Positions 24,921 through 32,541 of a stretch of 38,190 nucleotides of DNA are shown piece after piece. A program made the translations under genes and the position numbers. Source of the stretch: Streptomyces sp. AP-93 (GTDB lineage: Bacteria > Actinomycetota > Actinomycetes > Streptomycetales > Streptomycetaceae); contig NZ_JALGBX010000047.1 of assembly GCF_022808175.1 (NCBI RefSeq), positions 1 through 38,190 on the forward strand, written 5' to 3'. Within the stretch, counting starts at the first letter, position 1, and each line of letters begins with the position of its first letter. Under the pieces are notes generated by a model. The model saw only the letters and a program-made list of their open reading frames with translations. It was not told the origin of the DNA and searched no databases.

Positions 24921-25619
24921 ATGTCCGACACCCACACCGCCCCGACCGCTGACACCGTCACCACCACGAGCAGCCCCGCGCCCGGCGACGAGTCCCCCTT
25001 CTCCATATTCGACATCGCCCGCACCGCCGCCCGCCGCCTCGGCACCGGCTGGACGGCCACGGCCGGGACCTTCGGCGTGAGCGGAACCATCGAGTCCCCC
25101 GACGGCCGCAGCTACCTGGTGAAGGTCGGCAACACCGGCAACATGGACGACTACCTCTACGTCCAGTACGACGATGACCACCGCGTTCTGGAAGGCAACG
25201 ACGTCGAGGACGGACTCACCAACCTCGCCGACACCGTCAGCATCACCGTCCGCCTGATGCACTACGCGGAGAGCACCGCCGCCCCCTGGGACGCCGGGAA
25301 CCACCTTGTCGCCGCGTTCCTTGGGCACGGCCGCCGCACCCGCATCGACAACCACTCGGCCGGTACCTGCATCATCCTGGACGGGCACAACGGGCATCAC
25401 ATCTCGATCAGCGGCGCCTCGCAGACCAAGGGCGATCTCCGCCACGACTACGCCCCCGACGACCACGAGAGCTGGACCGCCGTGCTGTGCGACCCCGACG
25501 ACAACGAGATCGGCGTCATCTACCAGACCGATGCCGCCCTGACCGCCGACTTCGCGCAGGACACCGCGCTCCTCCTGACCTGCGTCCTGCCTGGCACCGC
25601 TACCGAGCAGACCCCCTAG
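24921..25619 (+). CDS. Hypothetical plasmid protein with possible duplicated domain
   Basis: The ATG follows TTAGGAAGCGACCC; the 232-residue product begins with a Thr/Ala/Pro-rich tail. Two segments look related: GTGWTATAGTFGVSGTIESP with its strands up to VQYDDDH, and RIDNHSAGTCIILDGHNGHH with HDYAPDDHES. Each is followed by a helical LTNLADTVSITVRL or LTADFAQDTALLLTCVL. This suggests two copies of one alpha/beta domain. No function is known. A strong terminator follows. Confidence 0.7.
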   Translation: MSDTHTAPTADTVTTTSSPAPGDESPFSIFDIARTAARRLGTGWTATAGTFGVSGTIESPDGRSYLVKVGNTGNMDDYLYVQYDDDHRVLEGNDVEDGLTNLADTVSITVRLMHYAESTAAPWDAGNHLVAAFLGHGRRTRIDNHSAGTCIILDGHNGHHISISGASQTKGDLRHDYAPDDHESWTAVLCDPDDNEIGVIYQTDAALTADFAQDTALLLTCVLPGTATEQTP

Positions 25620-25708
25620 CCCGCCGTGCTGGGCGGCACACACCTCTACGGGCCTCGCACCCTCCTGCGCCCAGTCACCGCCGCCCCGCGCCCTGACCGG
25701 CTCACCGC

Positions 25709-25752
25709 ACGCCCAACGGCCCGTCCCTCCTTGGAGGCGGGCCGTTGGGCGT
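25709..25752 (+). terminator. Strong hairpin terminator
   Basis: ACGCCCAACGGCCCG (25709-25723) pairs perfectly with CGGGCCGTTGGGCGT (25738-25752); the 14-nt loop holds a further CCTCC/GGAGG stem. It lies 90 bp after the stop of 24921-25619. There is no T-run. It separates the plus-strand array from the SSB region. Confidence 0.75.
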
Positions 25753-25984
25753 TGCCATCCTGCTGCCCCGGTCCCTCATGCCGCTCCCCGGCAGCCCGCA
25801 GTCCTGTCCTTGCCGAGGGTTGCCGGGCTTGGTAGCCCACAGGCCAGTGTGCGGACGTACAGGCCTGCTTCAGCTGCAAGAGGGGCGACCCGCTAAAGCA
25901 GACCAGGTGAAGGCCGAGCTGCGGGACATCACGTCGGGGGTCTGGTCGGGCAGTGGCCGGTAAATCAGCGAAGAACGTGAGTCT

Positions 25985-26005
25985 GATCGGCGAAGCCGAT
26001 TCGGG
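25985..26005 (+). promoter_or_regulatory. Dispersed GATC hairpin, copy c1
   Basis: GATCGGC-GAA-GCCGATT followed by CGGG. Seven pairs form if the terminal G-U is allowed; the inner G-C pairs compensate relative to copies a and b. It lies 22 bp before copy c2, upstream of the SSB gene. Confidence 0.5.
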
Positions 26006-26026
26006 ACTCGGAATGACAAAGCATTC

Positions 26027-26047
26027 GATCAGCACAGCTGATTCGGA
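26027..26047 (+). promoter_or_regulatory. Dispersed GATC hairpin, copy c2
   Basis: GATCAGC-ACA-GCTGATT followed by CGGA, with a terminal G-U pair. It lies 105 bp before the SSB start codon, so it may sit in that gene's promoter or leader. Confidence 0.55.
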
Positions 26048-26151
26048 TGGTGGCGTGACAGACGACTGAGCATTTCGGCTCAACTCACCCAACTGCGCGC
26101 GCAGTGACGGCATCGATCCGTGCGCTGAGCTGTATTCAAGGAGAATCCACC

Positions 26152-26646
26152 ATGTCGAACCCGAACAGCACCGCATCCGTCATCGGCCGCCTGGCGAACG
26201 ACCCGAAGGTCTTCGAGAACAAGGACGGCTCAAAGAAGGTCATGCTCACCGCCTTCGTCGACCGCGGCTACACCGATCGTCAGGGCAACCGCATCTCGGA
26301 CGCGCTGCCCTTCGAGGCCTTCGTCCGTGTCGAGACACAGGGCGCCGGGCCGTTCGCCCACGTGCACAAGGGTGACCTGGTGGGTCTCAGCTACGAGCCC
26401 CGCCTGAACCGCTACACCAAGAACGGTGCCGAGGTCTTCGAGGTCAAGCTCGAGATCCAGAACATCTCCTTTCTGGAATCCCGCGCCACCACCCAGGCCC
26501 GCCTGGCCGAGCGCGTCACCAAGGCCGAAGGCCAGAACCAGAACCTGCAGGCCCAGGCTCCCGCCCCGGTCGTCGCTGCAGCGCCCGTCGCGGTCGCGTA
26601 CGCCAGCGCCGTGCAGGACGAGCAGCTGCCCTTCCCGACCGCTTGA
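26152..26646 (+). CDS. Single-stranded DNA-binding protein-like (SSB/OB fold)
   Basis: CAAGGAG precedes the ATG and the product has 164 residues. The OB-fold pattern is visible: STASVIGRLANDPKVFENKD, KVMLTAFVDRGY, an exchange of strands through ALPFEAFVRVET and HKGDLVGLSYEPRLNRYTKN, and a final VFEVKLEIQNISFLE. This is the order of strands in bacterial SSB. After a Gln/Ala/Pro linker it ends DEQLPFPTA, close to the acidic DxxPF tip that recruits partner proteins, but with extra residues after PF. Plasmid SSBs protect single strands during replication or transfer. Confidence 0.8.
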   Translation: MSNPNSTASVIGRLANDPKVFENKDGSKKVMLTAFVDRGYTDRQGNRISDALPFEAFVRVETQGAGPFAHVHKGDLVGLSYEPRLNRYTKNGAEVFEVKLEIQNISFLESRATTQARLAERVTKAEGQNQNLQAQAPAPVVAAAPVAVAYASAVQDEQLPFPTA

Positions 26647-26731
26647 TGGTCTGTAGAGCTTCACCCCTCTGGCGAGCCTGGTCGAGCTCACAGAACGGAC
26701 CTCATCGCCCTCACCATACGAAGGAGCACGC

Positions 26732-26878
26732 ATGCCCAAGTCCCGAGTCCGTATCAACCTCACCGGCAAGACCCCCAAGCCGCAGTCCCGCGTCCGGATC
26801 AACCTCATCGGCAAGACCGCCGAGACCAAGCCGCAGTCTCGAGTCCGTATCAACCTCACCGGCCAGCGAGACAAGTAA
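26732..26878 (+). CDS. 48-residue peptide made of three SRVRINL repeats
   Basis: AAGGAG lies seven bases before the ATG and the frame ends at TAA. The peptide is built of three tandem copies of SRVRINL(T/I)G(K/Q), separated by KTPKPQ and KTAETKPQ. The DNA of the copies differs at synonymous positions (CGA/CGC, CGT/CGG, TCC/TCT), so the amino-acid pattern is being kept. It is strongly basic with alternating polar and hydrophobic residues, suggesting a beta-strand repeat that binds nucleic acid or an acidic partner. It follows SSB by 85 bp in the same direction. No known family is recognised. Confidence 0.75.
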   Translation: MPKSRVRINLTGKTPKPQSRVRINLIGKTAETKPQSRVRINLTGQRDK

Positions 26879-26999
26879 CCCACCCCGCGGGCCTAGCCGA
26901 TGCCGACAACGGCCCAGCCTCTCGCTCCAAGACCTAGATCGGTGCCCCCGGCCTGCCTCCTCAGCGCTGATGCTGTTGCCTGTTCGGGGACCTGCGTGG

Positions 27000-27043
27000 C
27001 GTCAACCTTCAGGACCACCTGGTTGTGATCTTGAAGGTTGACG
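27000..27043 (+). promoter_or_regulatory. Perfect 12-bp inverted repeat
   Basis: CGTCAACCTTCA (27000-27011) and TGAAGGTTGACG (27032-27043) flank a 20-bp spacer. The repeat ends 36 bp before the GTG of the membrane-protein gene. It could be a terminator for the unit containing SSB or an operator; no T-run follows. Confidence 0.6.
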
Positions 27044-27079
27044 TGTCGGACGCGAGACCCACGAACAGGAGCACTCACC

Positions 27080-27328
27080 GTGATCCCACCCGACGACCCA
27101 CACGTTCCCCGTCCCCACGTCCGGCGCCGCACCAGGCTCCTACAGGGGCAGGGCCGGCACCTGCTGAACGCCGGCTACCTCAGCTTCGTCGTCTTCGGGA
27201 TAGCCGCCCTGACGCTTACGGATTGGGCGCGCAGCGCCGACGAGTGGATTTGGCTGCCCGCAGCCGCGCCCGTGACCTTCGTAATCCTCGGAGCGGCGGT
27301 CCAGGGCCGAGTTGAACAGGCTCACTGA
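27080..27328 (+). CDS. Small membrane protein with two transmembrane helices
   Basis: A GTG start with AGGAG ten bases upstream gives 82 residues. A basic N-terminal region (RPHVRRRTRLLQGQGR) is followed by GYLSFVVFGIAALTL and WLPAAAPVTFVILGAAV, two hydrophobic segments separated by DWARSADEW. Both ends probably face the cytoplasm. Function unknown. Confidence 0.65.
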   Translation: MIPPDDPHVPRPHVRRRTRLLQGQGRHLLNAGYLSFVVFGIAALTLTDWARSADEWIWLPAAAPVTFVILGAAVQGRVEQAH

Positions 27329-27352
27329 CAGCCTGACCGAGGGCATGGGCCA

Positions 27353-27667
27353 TCCGCTCTTGTTTCGCCGGCGGCCCTCACGCCCTTCATCGTCCGCACC
27401 ACCCTGGTCGGGGACAGCTACCGCGTCTGTAATACGGACGCCGTTTCGCGAACCCACACGGTGCAGGTCAAGGGCGCGGCCTGTCACGGCATCGAGGCCG
27501 AAACCCGCTTGATCCTCGGTTCCGGCCACCGAGGGACTGACGCCATCGTCATCACCCCACGGGCCGTTCCATCACCTGGAACCTCATGCGGGACTGCCCC
27601 AGGTTCGCCGGGGCTCCTCCCCTCCACGCCACCCCCCCCAACTTGCTCGGATAGGAGCACGCGTTGA
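27353..27667 (+). pseudogene. Possible remnant of a small beta-rich protein gene
   Basis: One frame reads ALTPFIVRTTLVGDSYRVCN, then THTVQVKGAACHGIEAETRL and GTDAIVITPRAVP, which looks like a real protein. It has no start codon with a ribosome site: ATG at 27345 is in another frame. The last 25 residues are Pro-rich and poor. I read it as a gene that has lost its start or carries an indel near 27370. Confidence 0.3.
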
Positions 27668-27966
27668 GTACCATCACGCCGAGCGTCCCCGCGCGCCGCC
27701 TTCACCAGCGGACGGCAAACACCAAGATCACTGCCCTGGACCTGGGCAGCGTCGAAGGCGTCCGCGAGGCCATCGGTCTCTTTGCCAGCAAAATGCTGAA
27801 GGCCGCTGCAATCGGGCACGACCGCGACCAGCGCACCCACGCCGCGACTGTCCAAGCCCTCAACGCGCTGCTGCTGGACATGCTCAACACCAGCTGTCCC
27901 GTCTGCCGGGGCAAGGGAACGCTCGACCACGCCGCGTGCCCCAACACCGCCGCCCACCGCTCGTAA
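27664..27966 (+). CDS. Small protein with C-terminal DnaJ-type zinc half-site
   Basis: A TTG start preceded by AGGAG gives 100 residues. A basic N-terminus and a helical core (EGVREAIGLFASKMLKAAAI) precede CPVCRGKGTLDHAACPN. CxxCxGxG is the repeat unit of the DnaJ zinc centre; with the final Cys it could make one zinc site. Many actinobacterial small proteins use this unit alone. Specific role unknown. Confidence 0.65.
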   Translation: MSTITPSVPARRLHQRTANTKITALDLGSVEGVREAIGLFASKMLKAAAIGHDRDQRTHAATVQALNALLLDMLNTSCPVCRGKGTLDHAACPNTAAHRS

Positions 27967-28064
27967 ACCGCCCACCGCGGGGGTGCCCACTGGCGCGGCC
28001 TGCTCTTCGACGCCCCCAAACGGATCTGACCCTACTGGCGGCCAAACTTCGACTGTTCTTGAGT

Positions 28065-28085
28065 CATCAGCACAGCTGATCCGGG
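28065..28085 (+). promoter_or_regulatory. Dispersed GATC hairpin, copy d
   Basis: CATCAGC-ACA-GCTGATC followed by CGGG. The first stem pair is C-C, so six pairs remain. It lies upstream of the structured-RNA region ending at the terminator at 28271-28328. Confidence 0.5.
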
Positions 28086-28134
28086 CGATCGACAACAGCC
28101 CGCCACAGACTTCTGCACGGAGCGGTTCGAATCC

Positions 28135-28220
28135 GCAGTGCGCCGGCTGATCCTCGGCGTGCGCCAGTGGGCACACCGTGCAGACCGGCCACGGAACAGG
28201 TTCGATTCCTGAGCGCTGCA
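28135..28220 (+). ncRNA. tRNA-like cloverleaf, possibly a degenerate tRNA
   Basis: GCAGTGC (28135-28141) pairs with GCGCTGC (28213-28219; one G-U). Four hairpins lie between: GCCG/CGGC, GTGC/GCAC, CCGTG/CACGG, and CAGG/CCTG closing TTCGATT, the consensus T loop. A discriminator A follows. The order and 86-nt size match a class II tRNA, but the linkers at positions 8-9 and 26 are missing, the second stem has only 4 bp, and its loop (GCCAGTGG) has no U33 or readable anticodon. A second T-arm-like hairpin with TTCGAAT lies at 28123-28136. A terminator follows 50 bp later. Confidence 0.35.
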
Positions 28221-28270
28221 GATGATCCCTGTCGTGCGTCCCTGGAGATCTCCTCGGATCGGGCTTCCCC

Positions 28271-28328
28271 AGCACCCCGGTGTGCGCTCTGCCTTCGGGC
28301 AGATGCGGCGCCGGGGTGCTGTTTTTTC
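28271..28328 (+). terminator. Rho-independent terminator of the RNA unit
   Basis: AGCACCCCGG (28271-28280) pairs perfectly with CCGGGGTGCT (28311-28320), with an inner CTGCC-TTCG-GGCAG hairpin, and GTTTTTTCTT follows. No protein gene lies in the 300 bp before it, so a non-coding transcript is likely. Confidence 0.85.
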
Positions 28329-28376
28329 TTCTTCGTGGCTTGCCCTACTCGCCCCATGAAGGCAGTGAGCACAAGG

Positions 28377-28397
28377 GATCAGCGGAGCTGATCCGGA
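28377..28397 (+). promoter_or_regulatory. Dispersed GATC hairpin, copy e
   Basis: GATCAGC-GGA-GCTGATC followed by CGGA, a perfect 7-bp stem. It lies 50 bp after the preceding terminator and 43 bp before the ATG of the zinc-ribbon gene, so it is clearly at the start of a transcription unit. Confidence 0.6.
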
Positions 28398-28439
28398 TCT
28401 GGCGTTGAAGAACATCCTCGTCATGCCAGGAGCCGAGCC

Positions 28440-28559
28440 ATGCACTGCCCGAACTGCGCCATCGACATGGAGTCGAACGTCCACGGCGTCCGCACCAGCA
28501 AGAAGGCCAAGAAGGTCAAGCTCATCTGCTCTGAGTGCGGTTACAGCGAGACACGCTGA
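28440..28559 (+). CDS. 39-residue zinc-ribbon protein
   Basis: AGGAGCCGAGCC precedes the ATG. The peptide has CPNC near its start, a basic centre (RTSKKAKKVK) and CSECGYSE near its end: two C-x2-C pairs on either side of a basic linker, the minimal zinc ribbon. It probably binds nucleic acid. It is the first gene after hairpin e. Confidence 0.7.
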   Translation: MHCPNCAIDMESNVHGVRTSKKAKKVKLICSECGYSETR

Positions 28560-28947
28560 GCGGCTGCTCCTTGGCTCCGACTGCGATCTCGAAGGATGCC
28601 TCGTTCTTCGCTGAGATGCCCAAGGACGCATCCCCCGGAAGCTCTGCGTGTCCTCTGCTGCTCCACCGACGCCACCTGCTGTTCGGCAGCCAGGGCGTGC
28701 GCCTGCTGTGCACCGGCGACCGGCGACCTGCATCCCGATCGAGCCGAGCAGATCGCCGCTTTCGTGGCTGGCGTCGTCGTCGGCTCACTCATCGTCCGGT
28801 GGTTGCTGCGGCACCCGACAAGACCGGCGTTGCGACAGCCGCCGACACCGCCTCCTTGGGCGCGAACTTCATCCACCTTCCGAGGACCTGATTTTGGCCT
28901 GGCACGGCCACACCCCCAGAGGAATCCTGACCATAGATGGAGCACCA
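28560..28947 (+). other. Region between zinc ribbon and transporter; possible small membrane-protein fragment
   Basis: A frame starting at ATG 28596 contains CCSTDATCCSAARACACC, then DRAEQIAAFVAGVVVGSLIV and RWLLRHP, which looks like a Cys-rich stretch and one membrane helix. It has a poor ribosome site and does not stop until well inside the transporter gene, so it is either a decayed small gene or chance. Confidence 0.3.
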
Positions 28948-30192
28948 GTGCCTTCTACCGTTGCTACGCCGCAGACCGCCCCCCACCCCGATGCCAAGGT
29001 CCGCCGCTGGCCGCCCATCATCTGGGCGGCATTCATCGGAACCTTCACCATCCGCGCATTCGGCTTCGCCTACCCTTTCCTTCCCTACCACGCCAACAAC
29101 CTCGGCTTCTCCGCCCACATGACCGGCTGGATCGTGGCCAGCTTCGGCGCCGGCTGGCTCGTAGGACAGGTCGGGTGCGGATGGCTGGCCGACCGATTCG
29201 GCCCACGCGTGACGCTCGGCTACGCCATGGGAGCAGCTACCGTGACACTGCCGGTGCTTGCTGAAGTGCAGTCTCCAGTGACACTCCTCGTATCGTCATT
29301 CCTCACCGGAGTGGTATATGACGCAGCACGGCCGGTGATCACGGCACTCATAGACGACACCTTCACCACCAAAGCGCAGCAGGTACTCGTGAGCGGGTGG
29401 CGTCACTTCTGCGTCAACATCGGAGCCGCGCTCACTGGATCACTCGGTGGGTACCTCGCTGCCACAGCAGGACTACCGACGCTGTTCTGGATCAACGCCT
29501 GCGCATGCGCATTGTTCGGGATTGCCGCAGTGCTACTGCTCCCGCCCCCACCCCGAAGCCGAAGAGCCGGCCCGGACGTGGACTGCAGCCGTCCGAGCTA
29601 CTCCGACGCCCTACGTGACAGCCGCCTTTGGCTGCTCTCCCTGGCCAGCCTCTGCGCCCTCACCTGCGCCGGCAGTGTCTTCACGGCACTGCCGATGCTT
29701 ATGAGCTCGGACGGCCTCGACGCGACCGCGTATGGGTGGACACAGGTGGCAAACGCAGCCGCCGTACTCCTTCTCTCCCCCTTCTTGACCCCTTGGCTCA
29801 GCAGACGCGCTGCACAAGGCGGCCCCATGACCGGCTTGCTCGCCACCAGCTCCCTCCTTCTCGGCATCGGCATGGGACTCGCCGGCCTGGCCGACTCCAC
29901 GAGCGGCTACTGCCTTGCCGCTGCCGCTGCTGTACCCGGGGAGATCATCCTCTTCATCGCAGCGGGAGACCTTGTCAGCCGTCTTGCCCCGCCTGGCGCA
30001 CACGGACGGTACGCCGGCCTGTGGGGCAGCAACCTCGCGCTGGCCGTCATCACCGCGCCTCTCCTAGCCGCGTGGTCGCTCAGTCACGGCGGGGGTGTCA
30101 CCGCGACTTGGGTTATCTGCGGTGCCGGAGCCCTCGGGGCAGTCCTGTGCTGGCCCTTGCACTCCAGCATCCGTATCTCGGAACGGCACTGA
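28948..30192 (+). CDS. Major facilitator superfamily transporter
   Basis: The GTG start has TGGAG five bases upstream and gives 414 residues, the usual MFS size; a longer frame to 28648 adds low-quality sequence. The first helix begins at about residue 18 (PPIIWAAFIGTFTIRAFGFA). The loop after the second helix has GCGWLADRFGPRVTLG, close to the MFS signature G-x3-D-R-x-G-R. Further hydrophobic stretches, about 12 in all, include GLPTLFWINACACALFGIAA and SRLWLLSLASLCALTCAGSV. It should move a small molecule across the membrane by proton exchange, perhaps as an exporter. The substrate cannot be told. Confidence 0.88.
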   Translation: MPSTVATPQTAPHPDAKVRRWPPIIWAAFIGTFTIRAFGFAYPFLPYHANNLGFSAHMTGWIVASFGAGWLVGQVGCGWLADRFGPRVTLGYAMGAATVTLPVLAEVQSPVTLLVSSFLTGVVYDAARPVITALIDDTFTTKAQQVLVSGWRHFCVNIGAALTGSLGGYLAATAGLPTLFWINACACALFGIAAVLLLPPPPRSRRAGPDVDCSRPSYSDALRDSRLWLLSLASLCALTCAGSVFTALPMLMSSDGLDATAYGWTQVANAAAVLLLSPFLTPWLSRRAAQGGPMTGLLATSSLLLGIGMGLAGLADSTSGYCLAAAAAVPGEIILFIAAGDLVSRLAPPGAHGRYAGLWGSNLALAVITAPLLAAWSLSHGGGVTATWVICGAGALGAVLCWPLHSSIRISERH

Positions 30193-30220
30193 CGACGTCG
30201 GGTTGTTTCTCCGCCGGCTG

Positions 30221-30373
30221 ATGACGAAGCCGGACGACCTCGTTCACCAGGAACTCGCCGATCTGGAGGCCGCACGCATCTACAGCGTGCGCCGCGATCT
30301 CGACGAGCTCGTCTTCCTTCGAACCCATACCGGCGGCTCACCGCCAGCACAAGCACTGACCAAGGAGCACTGA
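30221..30373 (+). CDS. Short helical protein
   Basis: From ATG the 50-residue product is MTKPDDLVHQELADLEAARI and YSVRRDLDELVFLRTHTGGS plus a short tail. A TTG at 30203 would add LFLRRL, which also looks natural; neither has a strong ribosome site. It is very acidic and helical. It ends five bases before the next ATG and is probably co-transcribed. Confidence 0.5.
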   Translation: MTKPDDLVHQELADLEAARIYSVRRDLDELVFLRTHTGGSPPAQALTKEH

Positions 30374-30378
30374 CCGCC

Positions 30379-31026
30379 ATGAGTTTCCTCAACCGCTTGG
30401 GCTACATCGAGACCGAGGAGCAGGAGCGCACCCGGCTGGCCCAGGCCCCCGAAGGCTCGCTGAACCGCTACCTGTCAACTCTGCCCGAGACCATAGACGA
30501 GTGGCCCAAGGATCTGCTCGTCGAACTTCCCCGGCAGCAGCCGCGCACTGACCAGGCCTACCGCATCGTCGTGGTGCCGATCGAGTTCCAGGCGGACGCT
30601 CTGCCTGAGGGCGTCGAGGAGAAGTGTCTGCCGCGCAGGCGCCACTCCGGTTCCTGGCTGTGCGCCGTGGTGTTCTCGACCCGCCCAAGCTACCCGGTCA
30701 GCGGCTTCCGCATCGACGTCCCGGCCGCCGAGATTGCCCGAGGCCGGAAGGTCGACCTCGCCACCGTCTTGGCCCCGTTGTCATGCGTGTCCGGCGAGAC
30801 TCTGCACGCTACGGAAACGCTGTGCGGCTCGTGCGAAGACTATGACCTGATCACCCGCTATGACCGGTCCACGGACGGGATTACCGGTCACAGCCAGTGC
30901 GACAACGCGCTGTGTGTGGCGCGAGCCGAGAAGCTCGCGGCCGAGCACGAGCGAAAGCGCGCCGCCGAAGAGGCCGAGGCCGCGGCGCACACGTGCGCCG
31001 ATCACCTCTGCCGCCCTCCGTTCTAA
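30379..31026 (+). CDS. Hypothetical plasmid protein with Cys pairs
   Basis: AAGGAGCACTGACCGCC precedes the ATG; the 215-residue product begins MSFLNRLGYIETEEQERTRL. Mixed alpha/beta sequence follows (AYRIVVVPIEFQADALPEGV). CGSCEDYD, CDNALC and CADHLC in the last 70 residues give three C-x2-4-C pairs, possibly zinc-binding, separated by a helical KLAAEHERKRAAEEAEAAAH. No catalytic motif is seen. Confidence 0.7.
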   Translation: MSFLNRLGYIETEEQERTRLAQAPEGSLNRYLSTLPETIDEWPKDLLVELPRQQPRTDQAYRIVVVPIEFQADALPEGVEEKCLPRRRHSGSWLCAVVFSTRPSYPVSGFRIDVPAAEIARGRKVDLATVLAPLSCVSGETLHATETLCGSCEDYDLITRYDRSTDGITGHSQCDNALCVARAEKLAAEHERKRAAEEAEAAAHTCADHLCRPPF

Positions 31027-31151
31027 TGCCGCGGCGCCTCCGGATCCGGGACCTTTGGCCGGTCCCTCCCCATTCGAGCGGGGCGGGGCACTGACCGCAC
31101 GCCGGTCGGTGTGCGGTGACCACGGCAGCACTCGGGAAGGAACCCCAAACC

Positions 31152-32228
31152 ATGACCACGACCACGGCCCGCAGCATCGTTCGGGAGATCATCACCCGCT
31201 CCTATCTCCGGTACACCCCGGCCAACGGCCGTGCGCCGGAGGGCACTGACTACGGAGTAGACGGGTGGCTGTTCGACCTTCCTGGGGAGACGCTCAACGG
31301 CCGCCGGTTTCCACCGTGCACCTATGCGGCGTACCAGGTGACCAGGAACGCGGAGTTGGTTTGGATGGTGCGCGAAGTCGGCGGCGAGCGGCGGCAGGTC
31401 GGCAGCCACAGCACCACCCGTAAGGGCGCGCTCGCGCTGGCGGCCGGCGCGGTTGCCCACGAGCGGGAGAAGGCAGCCGAGGGCTGCGAGCGTGCTCAGG
31501 TGCCGGCCACCATGGACGAGCGGTTTGCGCGCATGCGCGCAAGTCAGCTCTCCGCCCTGCCGACCGTCGCGGAAATACGGATGGCGTACCCGCTCGCCGG
31601 TGGGGGCGCCACGCTGCGGCTGATGACCGCCGAGGGCAGCACCGCGGAACGCCACATGATCCCGCTCACGGAGCGCGGCCCAGCCGGTCGGGAGAACGAC
31701 CCGGCCGGGATCTACCTGGACGCCATCACCGACGGCGCGAACACGGAGGGACTGCAGATCGCCGCGGGGTGGCACCTGATGCGGCTTGGCTTCAACTACG
31801 CGCGCGGCGCGGCCTGGGCGCCGTACACAGGCAGCGCGACGAGCGAGACGCAGTGGAAGGAGTGGGCGTCGATGCTGCCCGACGGGCACCGGTGGCCGCA
31901 CACGGTGCGCGTCACCATCGTGCCGACCGCCGAACACCTCGCCCACATAGACCGTGTGTTCGGTTCTACGCCGGAACTGCCGGACCTTCCGGCCGGTGTG
32001 AACGCGCACCCGTCCGGTTCGCGTTCCTGGCAGATCAGCTACGCCAACCGCCGGTTCTGGCAACTCTCCTACTGGCCCCGCATGGGCGGCGACGTGTGGA
32101 CCCTGTACGCCGACCCGGCCTGTACCAAATCCCTCGCCAGGGCCGACAACCCCGGCGAACTCCTCGCCACCATCCCCCACCGTGACGCCGAAGCACAGTC
32201 CCGCGCGGGGGCCCTCAAGGGCTACTGA
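31152..32228 (+). CDS. Hypothetical plasmid protein
   Basis: GGGAAGGA precedes the ATG and the product has 358 residues. The N-terminal 100 residues include an alpha/beta segment (YAAYQVTRNAELVWMVREVG) and a helix (RKGALALAAGAVAHEREKAA). The C-terminal half contains RVTIVPTAEHLAHIDRVFGS and ends with beta-rich SWQISYANRRFWQLSYWPRM. Trp and Tyr are unusually frequent. Nothing identifies a function. Confidence 0.7.
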   Translation: MTTTTARSIVREIITRSYLRYTPANGRAPEGTDYGVDGWLFDLPGETLNGRRFPPCTYAAYQVTRNAELVWMVREVGGERRQVGSHSTTRKGALALAAGAVAHEREKAAEGCERAQVPATMDERFARMRASQLSALPTVAEIRMAYPLAGGGATLRLMTAEGSTAERHMIPLTERGPAGRENDPAGIYLDAITDGANTEGLQIAAGWHLMRLGFNYARGAAWAPYTGSATSETQWKEWASMLPDGHRWPHTVRVTIVPTAEHLAHIDRVFGSTPELPDLPAGVNAHPSGSRSWQISYANRRFWQLSYWPRMGGDVWTLYADPACTKSLARADNPGELLATIPHRDAEAQSRAGALKGY

Positions 32229-32541
32229 GTGGCAGCACTGTGACTGCCATGATCACCGCGGAGCGCGGTCGGTTGGTCCAGCGTCACACGGCCAGCATGC
32301 GGCAAGCGTCGGCGCACCGGTGACTGCGGGCTGCGGGCCACGAAGTGCCAGCGCCTGCGCGGGCACTTCGTGCGCGGCTCCCACGACCCCCCACCCTTAG
32401 CCCGCCCGGCGTCGGTCCTGACCTCTAGGAGCTGCACCAGGGCCACTTCACCGTCCAGGCCGGCTTCTTCGCCAACGGCTGCGCGTCCACATCGCTGTCG
32501 AAACCACCTCAGCACGCCCAGAATGAGAGAGGCCCAGCACC
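32229..32541. other. Intergenic region with hairpin, no gene
   Basis: Apart from the inverted repeat at 32339-32372, this 313-bp stretch has no frame with a start and ribosome site. A short open segment (ELHQGHFTVQAGFFANGC) near 32430-32480 looks protein-like and may be a gene remnant. Confidence 0.4.
32339..32372 (+). terminator. Perfect hairpin, likely terminator
   Basis: CACGAAGTGCC (32339-32349) pairs with GGCACTTCGTG (32362-32372) around a 12-nt loop. It lies 110 bp after the stop at 32228 and before the next gene. It lacks a T-run. Confidence 0.55.

Noticed and set aside
28123..28145. A second full tRNA ending at the TTCGAAT loop
   Set aside because: No upstream 7-nt partner for GTGCGCC gives a normal acceptor stem, so only the T arm can be supported.
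28032..28733. 233-codon minus-strand frame
   Set aside because: It covers the structured RNA region, terminator and zinc ribbon; its sequence resembles the antisense reading of tRNA-like DNA.
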